Shown here: positions 16,452 through 25,300 of the stretch, piece by piece | How positions within the stretch are numbered: the first letter of the stretch is position 1 | Layout of the letters: each line of letters begins with the position of its first letter | Assembly: GCF_017303055.1 (NCBI RefSeq) | Contig: NZ_JAEKJT010000002.1 | Coordinates: forward strand, 39,204-103,203 | Source: Halomonas litopenaei | Lineage (GTDB): Bacteria > Pseudomonadota > Gammaproteobacteria > Pseudomonadales > Halomonadaceae | DNA: 64,000 nt | Direction: 5' to 3' | Notes under the pieces: model-generated | Seen by the model: only the letters and a program-made list of their open reading frames with translations | Told to the model about the DNA's origin: nothing | The model's database searches: none | Made by a program: the position numbers and the translations under genes

Positions 16452-17188
16452 TGGACCATCGACAGCAACAGCTGCGCCAGGATCTGGCGGCCGCCTATCG
16501 ACTGATGGCGCTGGATGGCATGGACGACGGTATCTCCACGCATATCTCGGTACGGGTTGACGCCAACAGGTTTCTGCTCAACCCGTTCGGCCTGCGTTTC
16601 GAAGAAGTCACCGCCGACAGCCTGATCAGCGTGGACGAGCAAGGCAATGTGCTCGATGACCCCACCGGGCTTGGCATCAACCCCGCGGGTTTCACGATAC
16701 ACAGCGCCATCCATGGAGCCCGCAGCGACGCATTGTGCGTGCTGCATGCTCATACCGTCGCGGGCGTGGCCGTCTCCTGCCTCGAAGAGGGTCTGCTGCC
16801 GCTTAACCAATGGGCCATGCAGTTCTATCAGCGCATCGGCTACCACGACTACGAGGGTATCGCGCTGGATCTGGACGAGCGCCAGCGCCTGGTGGACGAC
16901 CTCGGCCCACATATGAGCATGATCCTGCGCCAGCACGGTGTGCTGGTGGTTGGCACCAGCGTCGGCGATGCCTTCCTGCGTATGCGCGACCTGGAACGAT
17001 CCTGCCAGGCACAGCTGGCCGCTCAGTCCACCGGGCGGCCCCTGGTCAGCGCCTCGCATGCCCTGTGCGACAAGGTCGCCCGACAGTACGACGCCTGGGC
17101 CGCCAGCCCACAAGGCACCGATCTCGCCTGGCGCGCCGAGCTGCGTCGCCTGGGCCTACATGCTCCCGCGCTCGAGGACAGCCCATGA
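16451..17188 (+). CDS. Class II aldolase/adducin-family protein
   Basis: This 245-residue protein has the class II aldolase/adducin fold: an early helical part with DGISTHISVRV, then a zinc-binding pair in VLHAHTVAGVAV, with a further His in LRQHGVLVVG as the probable third ligand. Members cleave or epimerise phosphorylated sugars or act as decarboxylases and dehydratases, so the name gives little about substrate. Its place between a quaternary-amine binding protein and an aminotransferase suggests it handles an aldehyde or keto intermediate made in this operon. The start overlaps the previous gene by 1 base and the end overlaps the next by 4. Confidence 0.75.
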   Translation: MDHRQQQLRQDLAAAYRLMALDGMDDGISTHISVRVDANRFLLNPFGLRFEEVTADSLISVDEQGNVLDDPTGLGINPAGFTIHSAIHGARSDALCVLHAHTVAGVAVSCLEEGLLPLNQWAMQFYQRIGYHDYEGIALDLDERQRLVDDLGPHMSMILRQHGVLVVGTSVGDAFLRMRDLERSCQAQLAAQSTGRPLVSASHALCDKVARQYDAWAASPQGTDLAWRAELRRLGLHAPALEDSP

Positions 17189-18393
17189 CTCGCGTCTCCC
17201 GTCTCACCCAGCGAATCGCCGGCGAAGGCGCCGCCGCCTGGGATATCCACAGTCGAGCCTTGGCGCGCCAGGCCAATGGCGAGGACATCACGGTACTGTC
17301 GGTGGGCGACCCCGACTTCACCACGCCGCGCAGTATCGTCGAGGCCGCCAAGCACAGCCTGGACCAGGGCGCCACCCACTACGCCGACGTACAGGGCAAG
17401 CTGGCGCTGCGTGAAGCCATCGTCTCCCACTACCGTCGCAGCCAGCGTCTTGGCCACGTCGAGTTGACGCCGGATCGCCTGATCGTGATGGCAGGGGCCC
17501 AATGCGGCCTGTATGCAGCGGCCCAATGCCTCCTCGATCCTGGTGATGAGGTCATCGTGCCCGAACCCAGCTACGTCACCTACGAAGCGGTGATCCAGGC
17601 CACCGGCGCCACACTCTCCCGTGTGCCACTGCAGGCGGACCAGGGCTTTCGGCTGAATGTGGATGATGTGGCGGCGGCCATCACCCACCGCACCAAGGCG
17701 ATCCTGATCAATAGTCCCCACAATCCCACGGGACAGTCGCTGACCCGCGAACAATGGGAGCAGGTGGCGGCACTCTGTCAGCAGCACGATCTGTGGTTGA
17801 TCTCCGACGAGGTCTACGCGGAGCTGATGTTCGATGGCACCCATACCTGCCCGCTGGCGCTGCCGGAGATGGCCGAGCGCAGCGTAGTGATCTCGAGTCT
17901 GTCCAAGTCACATGCCATGACCGGATGGCGACTCGGCTGGGTGATCGCCCCGCCGATGCTGATCGAGCACCTCAGCCATCTGGCCCTGTGCATGTTGTAC
18001 GGCTGCCCGGATTTCGTTCAGGACGCCGCCATCACCGCTCTCGCGGACGAGCAGGGTCAGCTTGGCGACGATCTGGCGACCATGCACGCCGCCTACCAAG
18101 CTCGGCGCGACAGCGTGTGTGCCGCTCTGGCGGGCAGTCAGGCCGCCAAAGCCGTATGCCCCGACGCCGGGATGTTCGTGATGGTCGACATTCGCGCCAC
18201 CGGCCTATCATCGGCACAGTTCGCTGATCGCCTGCTGGATCAATGCGGCATCTCGGTGCTGTCTGGCGAGGCCTTCGGCCCCTCGGCCGCTGGCTTCATT
18301 CGGCTGGGACTCACCCACCAGGCCGACACCCTGGCCGATGCCGCGCAACGGCTTCGTGAGTTCGCCGACGCCTGTCTTGCCACCCACCCATGA
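17185..18393 (+). CDS. PLP-dependent aminotransferase, AruH-like (class I/II)
   Basis: This fold-type I aminotransferase has 402 residues from the ATG at 17185, which overlaps the previous stop by 4 bases. Motifs include SVGDPDFTTP, the NSPHNPTGQ cofactor segment, SDEVYAELMFDG, and the Schiff-base lysine Lys241 in SSLSKSHAMTGWRLGW. It is closest in character to arginine:pyruvate transaminase (AruH). With the AruI-like decarboxylase three genes upstream it could convert an imported amino acid to the 2-oxo acid and then an aldehyde. Arginine, N-methylated arginine, trimethyllysine or phosphonoalanine are all conceivable substrates; the sequence does not choose between them. Confidence 0.8.
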   Translation: MTRVSRLTQRIAGEGAAAWDIHSRALARQANGEDITVLSVGDPDFTTPRSIVEAAKHSLDQGATHYADVQGKLALREAIVSHYRRSQRLGHVELTPDRLIVMAGAQCGLYAAAQCLLDPGDEVIVPEPSYVTYEAVIQATGATLSRVPLQADQGFRLNVDDVAAAITHRTKAILINSPHNPTGQSLTREQWEQVAALCQQHDLWLISDEVYAELMFDGTHTCPLALPEMAERSVVISSLSKSHAMTGWRLGWVIAPPMLIEHLSHLALCMLYGCPDFVQDAAITALADEQGQLGDDLATMHAAYQARRDSVCAALAGSQAAKAVCPDAGMFVMVDIRATGLSSAQFADRLLDQCGISVLSGEAFGPSAAGFIRLGLTHQADTLADAAQRLREFADACLATHP

Positions 18394-18400
18394 GCCGCCT

Positions 18401-19213
18401 ATGACGCCATCTTCCCCAGACTGTACCGATACCCCGCCATCTTCCGCCGTGGTCGAGGCCCGGCACCTGGTCAAGCGCTATGGCGACGTTGACGTGCTGC
18501 GCGACGTGTCCCTATCCGTCGCCGAAGGCACTGTGACCACCATCATCGGCGCCAGCGGCTCCGGCAAGAGCACCCTGCTCAGGTGCATGAACCTGCTGGA
18601 ACGCCCGCAGCAGGGTCAGTTGACCATCGCCGACGAGTCTATGCGCTTCACCGCACAAGGTCCCCGCAGCGGCCACACCGACATGCCCCTCAGCCGCCAC
18701 CAGCTGCAGCGCCTGCGCGCCAAGGTGGCGATGGTCTTTCAGCAGTTCAACCTGTGGCCTCACATGACCGTGCTGGGCAACGTCAGCGAGCCGCCCGTGC
18801 GGGTCAAGGGGGTCAGTCGACGCAAGGCCAACGCCCTGGCCATGCACTATCTCGAGCGTGTCGGCATGGCCGAACGTGCGGACGCCTATCCCGCCTTTCT
18901 GTCCGGCGGACAGCAGCAGCGTGTGGCGATTGCCCGCGCACTGGCCATGGAGCCACAGATCCTGCTGTTCGATGAACCCACCTCGGCGCTCGACCCAGAG
19001 CGGGTCAATGAAGTGCTCGGCGTCATCCGCGGGCTGGCCGATGAAGGGCGCACCATGCTGATGGTCACCCATGAAATGGCATTCGCCCGCGACGTGTCCG
19101 ACCAGATCGTGTTTCTCGACCGCGGAGTGGTCGGCGCTGCCGGCTCTCCCGAGCGCATCTTCGAACAGAGCGACAACGAACGCTGCCGGCGCTTCATCGC
19201 CCCTGCCGCCTGA
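18401..19213 (+). CDS. Polar amino acid ABC transporter ATP-binding protein (HisP/ArtP/GlnQ type)
   Basis: The 270-residue nucleotide-binding subunit has Walker A GASGSGKST, signature LSGGQQQRVAIARAL, Walker B ILLFDEPTSALDP and the switch His in MVTHEMAFA. The start at 18401 lies 7 bases after the aminotransferase stop; earlier in-frame codons would overlap that gene. It forms a complete importer with the binding protein and two permeases downstream. The HisP-like class usually moves basic or polar amino acids, consistent with uptake of the substrate for the AruH-like enzyme. Confidence 0.92.
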   Translation: MTPSSPDCTDTPPSSAVVEARHLVKRYGDVDVLRDVSLSVAEGTVTTIIGASGSGKSTLLRCMNLLERPQQGQLTIADESMRFTAQGPRSGHTDMPLSRHQLQRLRAKVAMVFQQFNLWPHMTVLGNVSEPPVRVKGVSRRKANALAMHYLERVGMAERADAYPAFLSGGQQQRVAIARALAMEPQILLFDEPTSALDPERVNEVLGVIRGLADEGRTMLMVTHEMAFARDVSDQIVFLDRGVVGAAGSPERIFEQSDNERCRRFIAPAA

Positions 19214-19243
19214 CTGCCCGTCCCACAACAACCAGGAGTTTCC

Positions 19244-20086
19244 ATGACCGTCTTCCCTTCCCTGCGTCCGTCAGTCGATCTCGCTCGCCGCCTTGGCCTG
19301 GGCGTCGCGCTGGCCACGACCCTCGGTGCCGCCGCCATCGACAGCGCCCATGCGACCGACCGGGCGGACACCGCCTCCGCGGGCGAGCCCCTCAAGATCG
19401 GCATCTCGGCAGAACCTTACCCGCCTTTTACCTACACCTCCTCAGACGGTGACTGGACCGGTTTCGAGATAGAACTGGCCGCAGCGATCTGCGAACAGAT
19501 GGCTCGGGAATGCGAGATCACCCCGACCGGCTGGAGCGGCATCATTCCCTCGCTCAAGTCAGGCCGTATCGACATGATCATGAACTCCATGTCGATCACC
19601 GAAAAACGTCTGCAGGTCATCGATTTCAGCGCCCCCTACTACTACACCCCTGGCGCCTATGTCGCCGCCCGCTCGCTGGAGCTGGATCCCCCCGAGGGCC
19701 TCGATGGTCTGGTCCTGGGCGTACAGAGCGCCACCACCAACGCCACCTATGCTCGTCGGGCGCTAAGGGACACCGGCGTCGACATCCGCCTGTACGACCA
19801 GGCAGAACAGGTGAACCGAGATCTACTGTCAGGTCGCCTGGACGTCATTCTGGCCGACGAGATCGCCATGGTGGAACTGACCGAGCGTGATGAAGCTGGT
19901 GACTTCGAGATCAAGGCAACGGCGCCTCACCATGCGGCCTACGGCGAAGGCGTCGGCATCGGGCTGCGCCAGCAGGACGATGCCCTGACCGAGGCCGTCA
20001 ACGCCGCCATTGAGCAGGTCAATCAGGACGGTACCTGCACCGAGCTGTCCGAGAAGTACTTCGGCACCGACGTCTGCGTCAGCTGA
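19244..20086 (+). CDS. Polar amino acid ABC transporter substrate-binding protein
   Basis: This 280-residue periplasmic protein has an N-terminal signal ending near AAAIDSAHA. The family 3 solute-binding signature is visible (GFEIELAAAICEQMARECEI) together with the motif SGRIDMIMNSMSITEKRLQ. The ligand Arg-Asp type contacts are in the expected region, but specificity (arginine, lysine, opine or methylated derivative) cannot be settled. It lies 30 bases after the ATPase gene with an AGGAG ribosome-binding site. The same operon also encodes an unrelated betaine-type binding protein. Confidence 0.9.
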   Translation: MTVFPSLRPSVDLARRLGLGVALATTLGAAAIDSAHATDRADTASAGEPLKIGISAEPYPPFTYTSSDGDWTGFEIELAAAICEQMARECEITPTGWSGIIPSLKSGRIDMIMNSMSITEKRLQVIDFSAPYYYTPGAYVAARSLELDPPEGLDGLVLGVQSATTNATYARRALRDTGVDIRLYDQAEQVNRDLLSGRLDVILADEIAMVELTERDEAGDFEIKATAPHHAAYGEGVGIGLRQQDDALTEAVNAAIEQVNQDGTCTELSEKYFGTDVCVS

Positions 20087-20167
20087 CGTCAATGGCCCGG
20101 GCGGTCCCTGCTGCGACGCAGGGACCGCTGCAAGGCTGTAAAACTGGCCACGCCAAGGAGTCTTTTC

Positions 20168-20881
20168 ATGTCTATCGCCTCCCAGGAGGGCCTCGTCGAT
20201 TGGGCGGGTCCGATCCTTGAAGGAGCCCTCACCACCCTGGAGATTGCGCTGCTGGCCTATGCCATAGGCGTCCTGCTCGGCCTTGTCGGCGCCGCCTGCC
20301 GGCTCTCCCGGCAAGCCTGGCTGCGCGGCATTGGCGCAGGCTATTCCACCGGCGTCAGGGCAGTGCCGGAGCTGTTGCTGATCATTCTGCTGTATTACGC
20401 CGGCTCCCAGGCATTGACCGCCGCGGCTCATGCGCTGGGACTCTCCGGCCAGGTCGCCATCAACGGCTTCGTGACCGCCGTGGGCGTGCTGGCCTTCGTT
20501 CAAGGCGCTTACATGACCGAGGTCTTTCGCGGTGCCATCAGCGCCATACCCCGCGGTCAGCTTGAGGCCGCCGATGCCTTTGGCTTCTCCCCCTGGGCAC
20601 GCTTTCGCCGAGTCACCCTGCCGGCCATGCTACCCAATGCCCTGCCCGGCATGTCCAACCTATGGCTGATTCTGATCAAGGACACCGCGCTGATCAGCGT
20701 GATCGGCTATAGCGAGCTGTTCTTCACCGTTCAACAGGCAGCCGCCAGCACCCGAGCTCACTTCCTGTTCTATGCCGCGGCAGGGGCGCTTTACCTGGCC
20801 ATGACGCTGACGTCCAACTGGCTTTTTGCCGTCGTTGAGCGACGCGCACGGCGCGGCCTCCCCCAGCTTCAGGAGCATTGA
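20168..20881 (+). CDS. Polar amino acid ABC transporter permease (HisQ type)
   Basis: The 237-residue inner-membrane protein has about five hydrophobic segments and the HEAT-type coupling motif EAADAFGFSPWARFRRVTLPAMLPNALPG that contacts the ATPase. It belongs to the His/Glu/Gln/Arg permease family and pairs with the next gene to form the transmembrane channel. The start at 20168 follows an AAGGAG sequence at about 20155. Gap from the binding-protein gene is 81 bases; the next permease begins one base after this stop. Confidence 0.9.
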   Translation: MSIASQEGLVDWAGPILEGALTTLEIALLAYAIGVLLGLVGAACRLSRQAWLRGIGAGYSTGVRAVPELLLIILLYYAGSQALTAAAHALGLSGQVAINGFVTAVGVLAFVQGAYMTEVFRGAISAIPRGQLEAADAFGFSPWARFRRVTLPAMLPNALPGMSNLWLILIKDTALISVIGYSELFFTVQQAAASTRAHFLFYAAAGALYLAMTLTSNWLFAVVERRARRGLPQLQEH

Positions 20882-20882
20882 C

Positions 20883-21623
20883 ATGGATTTCAGCTGGCTG
20901 AGCGATCCCTTCTATCAGGAATATCTGGTGGAAGGGCTGATCAACACGCTATGGCTACTTCTGGTATCGGCTGTGGCAGGCCTGATCCTGGCGGTGGCGA
21001 TGGCCATGGCGCGTATCAAGGGTCCGCGCCCCCTTGCCTGGCTGGCCACCGGCGTCACGGCGGTGATTCGCGGCACGCCACTGCTGGTACAACTGTTCTT
21101 CTTCTATTACGGCGTGGGTCGCCTGCTGGAAGGCATCCCCGGCATCCAGGACAGCATCTTCTGGGGCCTGTTGCGCGACCCCTTCTTCTACGCCACCTTG
21201 ACCTTTACCCTGTCGGTGGGTGCCTACAGCGGTGAAATCCTGCGTGGCGCGCTGCTCAACGTGCCGCCGGGAGAGCGGGAGGCGGGACGTGCCTATGGTT
21301 TCCATCCATGGCAGGTATTCGTCCACCTGTGGCTGCCCAGAGCCGTGCAGCTGTGCCTACCCACCCTGACCGGCGAGATGATTCTTCTGCTGAAATCGAT
21401 ACCGCTGGTCTCGACCATCGCCATGATGGACCTGCTGCAGGCTGCCAATATCATCCGTGACGAAACGTTCTTGACCTACGAGCCGCTACTGCTCATCGCG
21501 GCCATCTACCTGCTGCTGACCCTTATTCTGACCCTGGTATTGCAGCAGCTGGAACGTCATTTCCCCGGCGTGCAGCCACAGCGTCGACGCTTTCGCTGGT
21601 GGGCACAGGCAAGACACGGGTAA
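20883..21623 (+). CDS. Polar amino acid ABC transporter permease (HisM type)
   Basis: This second permease of the importer starts at the ATG at 20883, one base after the preceding stop, with a GGAG site inside the upstream gene; an earlier in-frame ATG at 20826 lies within the previous gene and is unlikely. The coupling segment REAGRAYGFHPWQVFVHLWLP and the RGTPLLVQLFFFYYG helix are typical of this family. About 246 residues and five hydrophobic segments. It is the last gene of the run that begins with the TmpA-like gene at 11828. Confidence 0.9.
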   Translation: MDFSWLSDPFYQEYLVEGLINTLWLLLVSAVAGLILAVAMAMARIKGPRPLAWLATGVTAVIRGTPLLVQLFFFYYGVGRLLEGIPGIQDSIFWGLLRDPFFYATLTFTLSVGAYSGEILRGALLNVPPGEREAGRAYGFHPWQVFVHLWLPRAVQLCLPTLTGEMILLLKSIPLVSTIAMMDLLQAANIIRDETFLTYEPLLLIAAIYLLLTLILTLVLQQLERHFPGVQPQRRRFRWWAQARHG

Positions 21624-21796
21624 GACTCAAGCGGGGCTCAGACAGCGGCTCGGACAATGGCTAAGGGCAGCCTGAGCACGACAACTGGGCCCCTGCATGT
21701 TCACTACGGGAGACAGCGCTCCGGCAACGTTGCCCATATGCCATATCACCGGGCCCGCTTCCGCCGGCGCTTCTACTAACAGTCACCCCAGATCAC

Positions 21797-21949
21797 TCAC
21801 CCCGCCATGGGGGTGAAATAAAGCGTGGTAGCCAGCGTGGCATCAAACGCAAAAATACGGCTGCCGCTGGCGGCTACATCATAAACGGTAGGCTGGGCGT
21901 ACACCGGTTTGACGGATTTATCCAGCGCGTCAGTTTTATTGTGCAAAAC
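21797..21949 (-). pseudogene. Coding-like 3' fragment of an unrecognised gene
   Basis: Read on the minus strand, 50 stop-free codons precede a TGA at 21799-21797, and the translation looks like a genuine protein end (PVYAQPTVYDVAASG, then RIFAFDATLATTLYFTP). Base composition is clearly lower in GC than neighbouring genes. There is a stop just upstream and no good start, so this may be the decayed end of a gene brought in by transfer. I cannot name the family. Confidence 0.35.
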
Positions 21950-22015
21950 TCATACTGTTTTTAGACTCAGCTCGGGCGACTGTTCTTTGCGGTTGGCTCC
22001 CTCTGCTGCATGTAT

Positions 22016-22043
22016 ATTTACTCTCCTTCATTTACTCTCCTTC
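22016..22043 (+). repeat. 14-bp perfect tandem direct repeat
   Basis: The unit atttactctccttc occurs twice without interruption (22016-22029, 22030-22043), about 345 bases ahead of the giant-protein gene. It could be a regulator site or simple slippage. Confidence 0.8.
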
Positions 22044-22386
22044 GACTCACGTTTCAGCCAAGGTGCTGTGGCCGAGACGCTGTCCTTGCGAACCATCATG
22101 AGCCCCTTCAAGGTATCCTGAGCCTCTCAAAGTGTGCAGAACTCAGCGCAGCAGCCTACCTATTTCACAGTGCCACCTCTCCCTCATTTGCGCTACATGG
22201 CAGACACAGCAACGGCACTACTATAGCGCTCATTCACCCGATAACTTTCGCGGCATATGCATGTTGTGGCAAAGGACTATCGAATCACGCTATGTTTACT
22301 GCCAAAAGCGGCATAATAAATCCGCACTGCACCATAATGGTCATCTTTAGTGTGCAAGATGACCAGCCAAGACGGCAGGAGACCGT

Positions 22387-25300
22387 ATGAAGGGATCTCG
22401 TACACGACGTATCGCGCTGGAGCCACGCCTGCTGTTCGACGGCGCCATGGCCGCCAGCGCCGATCACGCTGACAGCGACCAGCAGCAGGACACTGGCGAC
22501 AAGGACAAGGTCGCCGTCACTCCTGCGAGCCAAAGCGATGGTGAGGGGGCACGCAGCACGAGTGCGCGACATCTGGTGGTGTTGGATGCCCGTCTTAGCG
22601 ATCAGCAGCGCCAGGCGATTCGCGACGGCCTTGCCGATGACGCCGAATGGATAGTGGTAGACAGCGATGAGAACGGCGTGGCCGCCATCACCTCCGCCCT
22701 GGCCGGTATGGATCAGGTGCAGAGCATCGAGATCTTCAGTCACGGTAGCGATGGCCAGTTCCAGCTTGGCAATACCCTGATCAGCAGCCAGACCCTGTCG
22801 GACTTCAACCAACAGCTTGGCCAATGGCGCGATGCTCTCAGCGCCGACGCTGACCTGCTGCTGTACGGCTGTCGGGTCGCGGCCAGCGACCATGGCGTCG
22901 CCTTTCTCGAGAATCTGTCCGAGGCCACCGGCATGGACGTCGGCGCCTCCAGCGACAATACCGGCAGTACGCTGGAGGGAGGCGACTGGGTCCTCGAGCG
23001 TCAGCTGGGCGAACTAGACGACGACCGTGGGGTGGCGGTCGCGGCCCTCGCAAGCCTGGATGGCCTGCTGGCGGATGCGCAGCCGGTGGCCGACCTGCCG
23101 GCCTCCAGCGCTCAGGTGCCCCTCGGCGAAACCTTCGAGTTCAGCGTCAACGTATCCAACGCCTCCAGTGCCCAGGAAGGCTATGCGCCCTTCGTTCAGC
23201 TGGTGGTGCCAGCCACCGGCAAGGACGGCGCTGGCGCCGCGGTGGATGACGGCATCACCATCACCTCAGCGAGCTACCTGGGAGGCCAGCTGGATCTGTT
23301 GAGCGTCACCTTCGACGCCAACGGCCAGGCAGAGCATCCTCTGGCCCGCGGCAGTGACGGCCAGCCGCTGGTCATCAATGCGGCAGACTTCGGTGCTCGC
23401 GCCGGCGATACCCTTATCGTCGTCGCCCTTCCCTTCGCCAGCCTGACCGCCGAGCAGCCCGATATCGAGGTGACCTTTACCGGCCGCTTGAGCGCCCTGG
23501 CCGACACCGCCCAGACCAATGGTAGTCCGGATCTGGTGATCCAGGCCCTGGCTGGCTTCGAGCTCGGCAATGATGCCCAATCGAACCCCGAGCAGGATCC
23601 CACCCTGCTTGGCAGCGCGGTCGCCTTTACCATCACCCCCACGGTGATCGCGGTGGAGCAGACCCTCAACATGAGCGAGGGCGATACCACCACCGGTGAA
23701 AACTATCCTCACAGCCTGGTCACCACAGTGCGGCCGGCCGGCGCCGGTATTACCGCTCAGACCCTGACCGACGTGGTCATCACCCAGCCGATCCCGACCA
23801 ATGTGCAAGTCACCGCCATCGACCCCGGCGCTGGCACCCTGACCTCGATCACCCTGGCGAGTGGACTGACGCTGGTGCGTCCTGACCTGATCCAGCGGGC
23901 CATCGATGGCGATGCCTTCATCACCTCCTACACCGTGACCCACGACAGTCTCACCGAGGCCCAATCCAGTCGGGTGGACTTCTTCGTGCCGGAGTACGAT
24001 GCCGACGGTAACGCCATCCTGGATCCGACCAACGGCAATGAAGAGACCATCACCTTCGGCGCCCCCAGCGGCGCCGGTGTCTGGCTTCCCCTGGATAGCC
24101 GAGACAGGAACCCCAACGATCCTGACGGCAAGGTCAGCTTTGCGGGTACCGGCGATGAGATCAGCTTTGTCGCCAAGTCGCTGACCGTAGAGAAGAGTGC
24201 GTCAGTGGTGGTGGATACCGGGTCCAGCGGTCTGACCCCCGGCGATACCCTGGAATACCAGCTGGAGGTGGCGCTGTCGGACTACTTCGCCTTCGGCAAG
24301 GACACCCAGCTGGAAGGTCAGTTTATCGTGACCGACTCACTCGGTGACGGACAGACGCTGACCGGTGTTCCGACCCTGACGCTATATAGCGGCACCAATG
24401 CCACCACCATCGAGCTGGACGTCACCTCCACCACCAACACCGACGGCACCACCACCCTGGTCTTCGATATCGCCGAGTCGATCCGGAAGGCCCTTGGCGA
24501 CCAGGCCTGGCTGGCGGGCGACGCGGCCTTCGACAATGTGATCGATGCCGGTGCCACCCGTGCGCTGATCAGCTATCGCGCGGTCGTCGATGACGTCTAC
24601 TCAGACGACAACGTGACCGACCATCCAGATATCAACGAAGGGGACAGCATCGGCAATTCGGCGCAGGTGAATGCCACCCTGCTCTACGATGCCAATAACC
24701 TGACAAAGGAAACTGAAACCGACACTTCCAGCACCAACCTGACCGTTCCGATCAGCGACGTGGATATCGCCATTGAAGGAGGCGTGACCGAGTTGGCCCC
24801 CGGCGATGAGGTCACCTTCACCCTCAGCTATGACCTGGTCACCGGCGACCACGAGGGATTTCAGCTTATCGCCTACCTGCCGCTGCCGCTGCTGGATACC
24901 GGCGTGGTCGGCACCGACTGGAACGGCCTCAACCCTCCGGGTTCCTGGTCTATGCACCCGGACAACACCTGGACGGGCAGTATCGCCAGTGTCGAAAGTG
25001 GCCCTGGTAACTCGATCGTCTTCACCTTCGACGATCTCAGCGCCACCCAGGCCAGCACCATCGCCGTCAGCTTTACCATGACGGTAGGCAACCAGCCCTT
25101 CGCCGATGGCCGCTCGCTGGATGTGCTGGCCGAATCGCGCCAGACCACCACAATCGACAAGACCGAACTGATCTCCCAGGACGTGGTCAAGGTGCAGTCG
25201 GTGGCCGAGCCGGTCGTCTCCATCACCCACGGAGTGGTGTCCTCGACCAACGGCAGCGTCAGCGGGACCAGCGGTAGCTGGAATGCCCCGGGCACCTCGG

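Larger units (their letters stand above)
21624..22386. other. Intergenic region before the giant surface-protein gene
   Basis: This 763-base gap is less GC-rich than its surroundings, especially from about 21930 on. It contains a 14-base tandem direct repeat, a coding-like fragment on the minus strand and a GGAG ribosome-binding sequence just before 22387, and must hold the promoter of the giant-protein operon. Small open frames on the plus strand lack ribosome-binding sites and coding character, so I do not call them genes. Confidence 0.6.

Noticed and set aside
21797..21816. Hairpin tcacccc/ggggtga as terminator of the ABC importer operon
   Set aside because: Only a 7-bp stem, no T-run, 170 bases from the last stop, and it overlaps the coding-like fragment.
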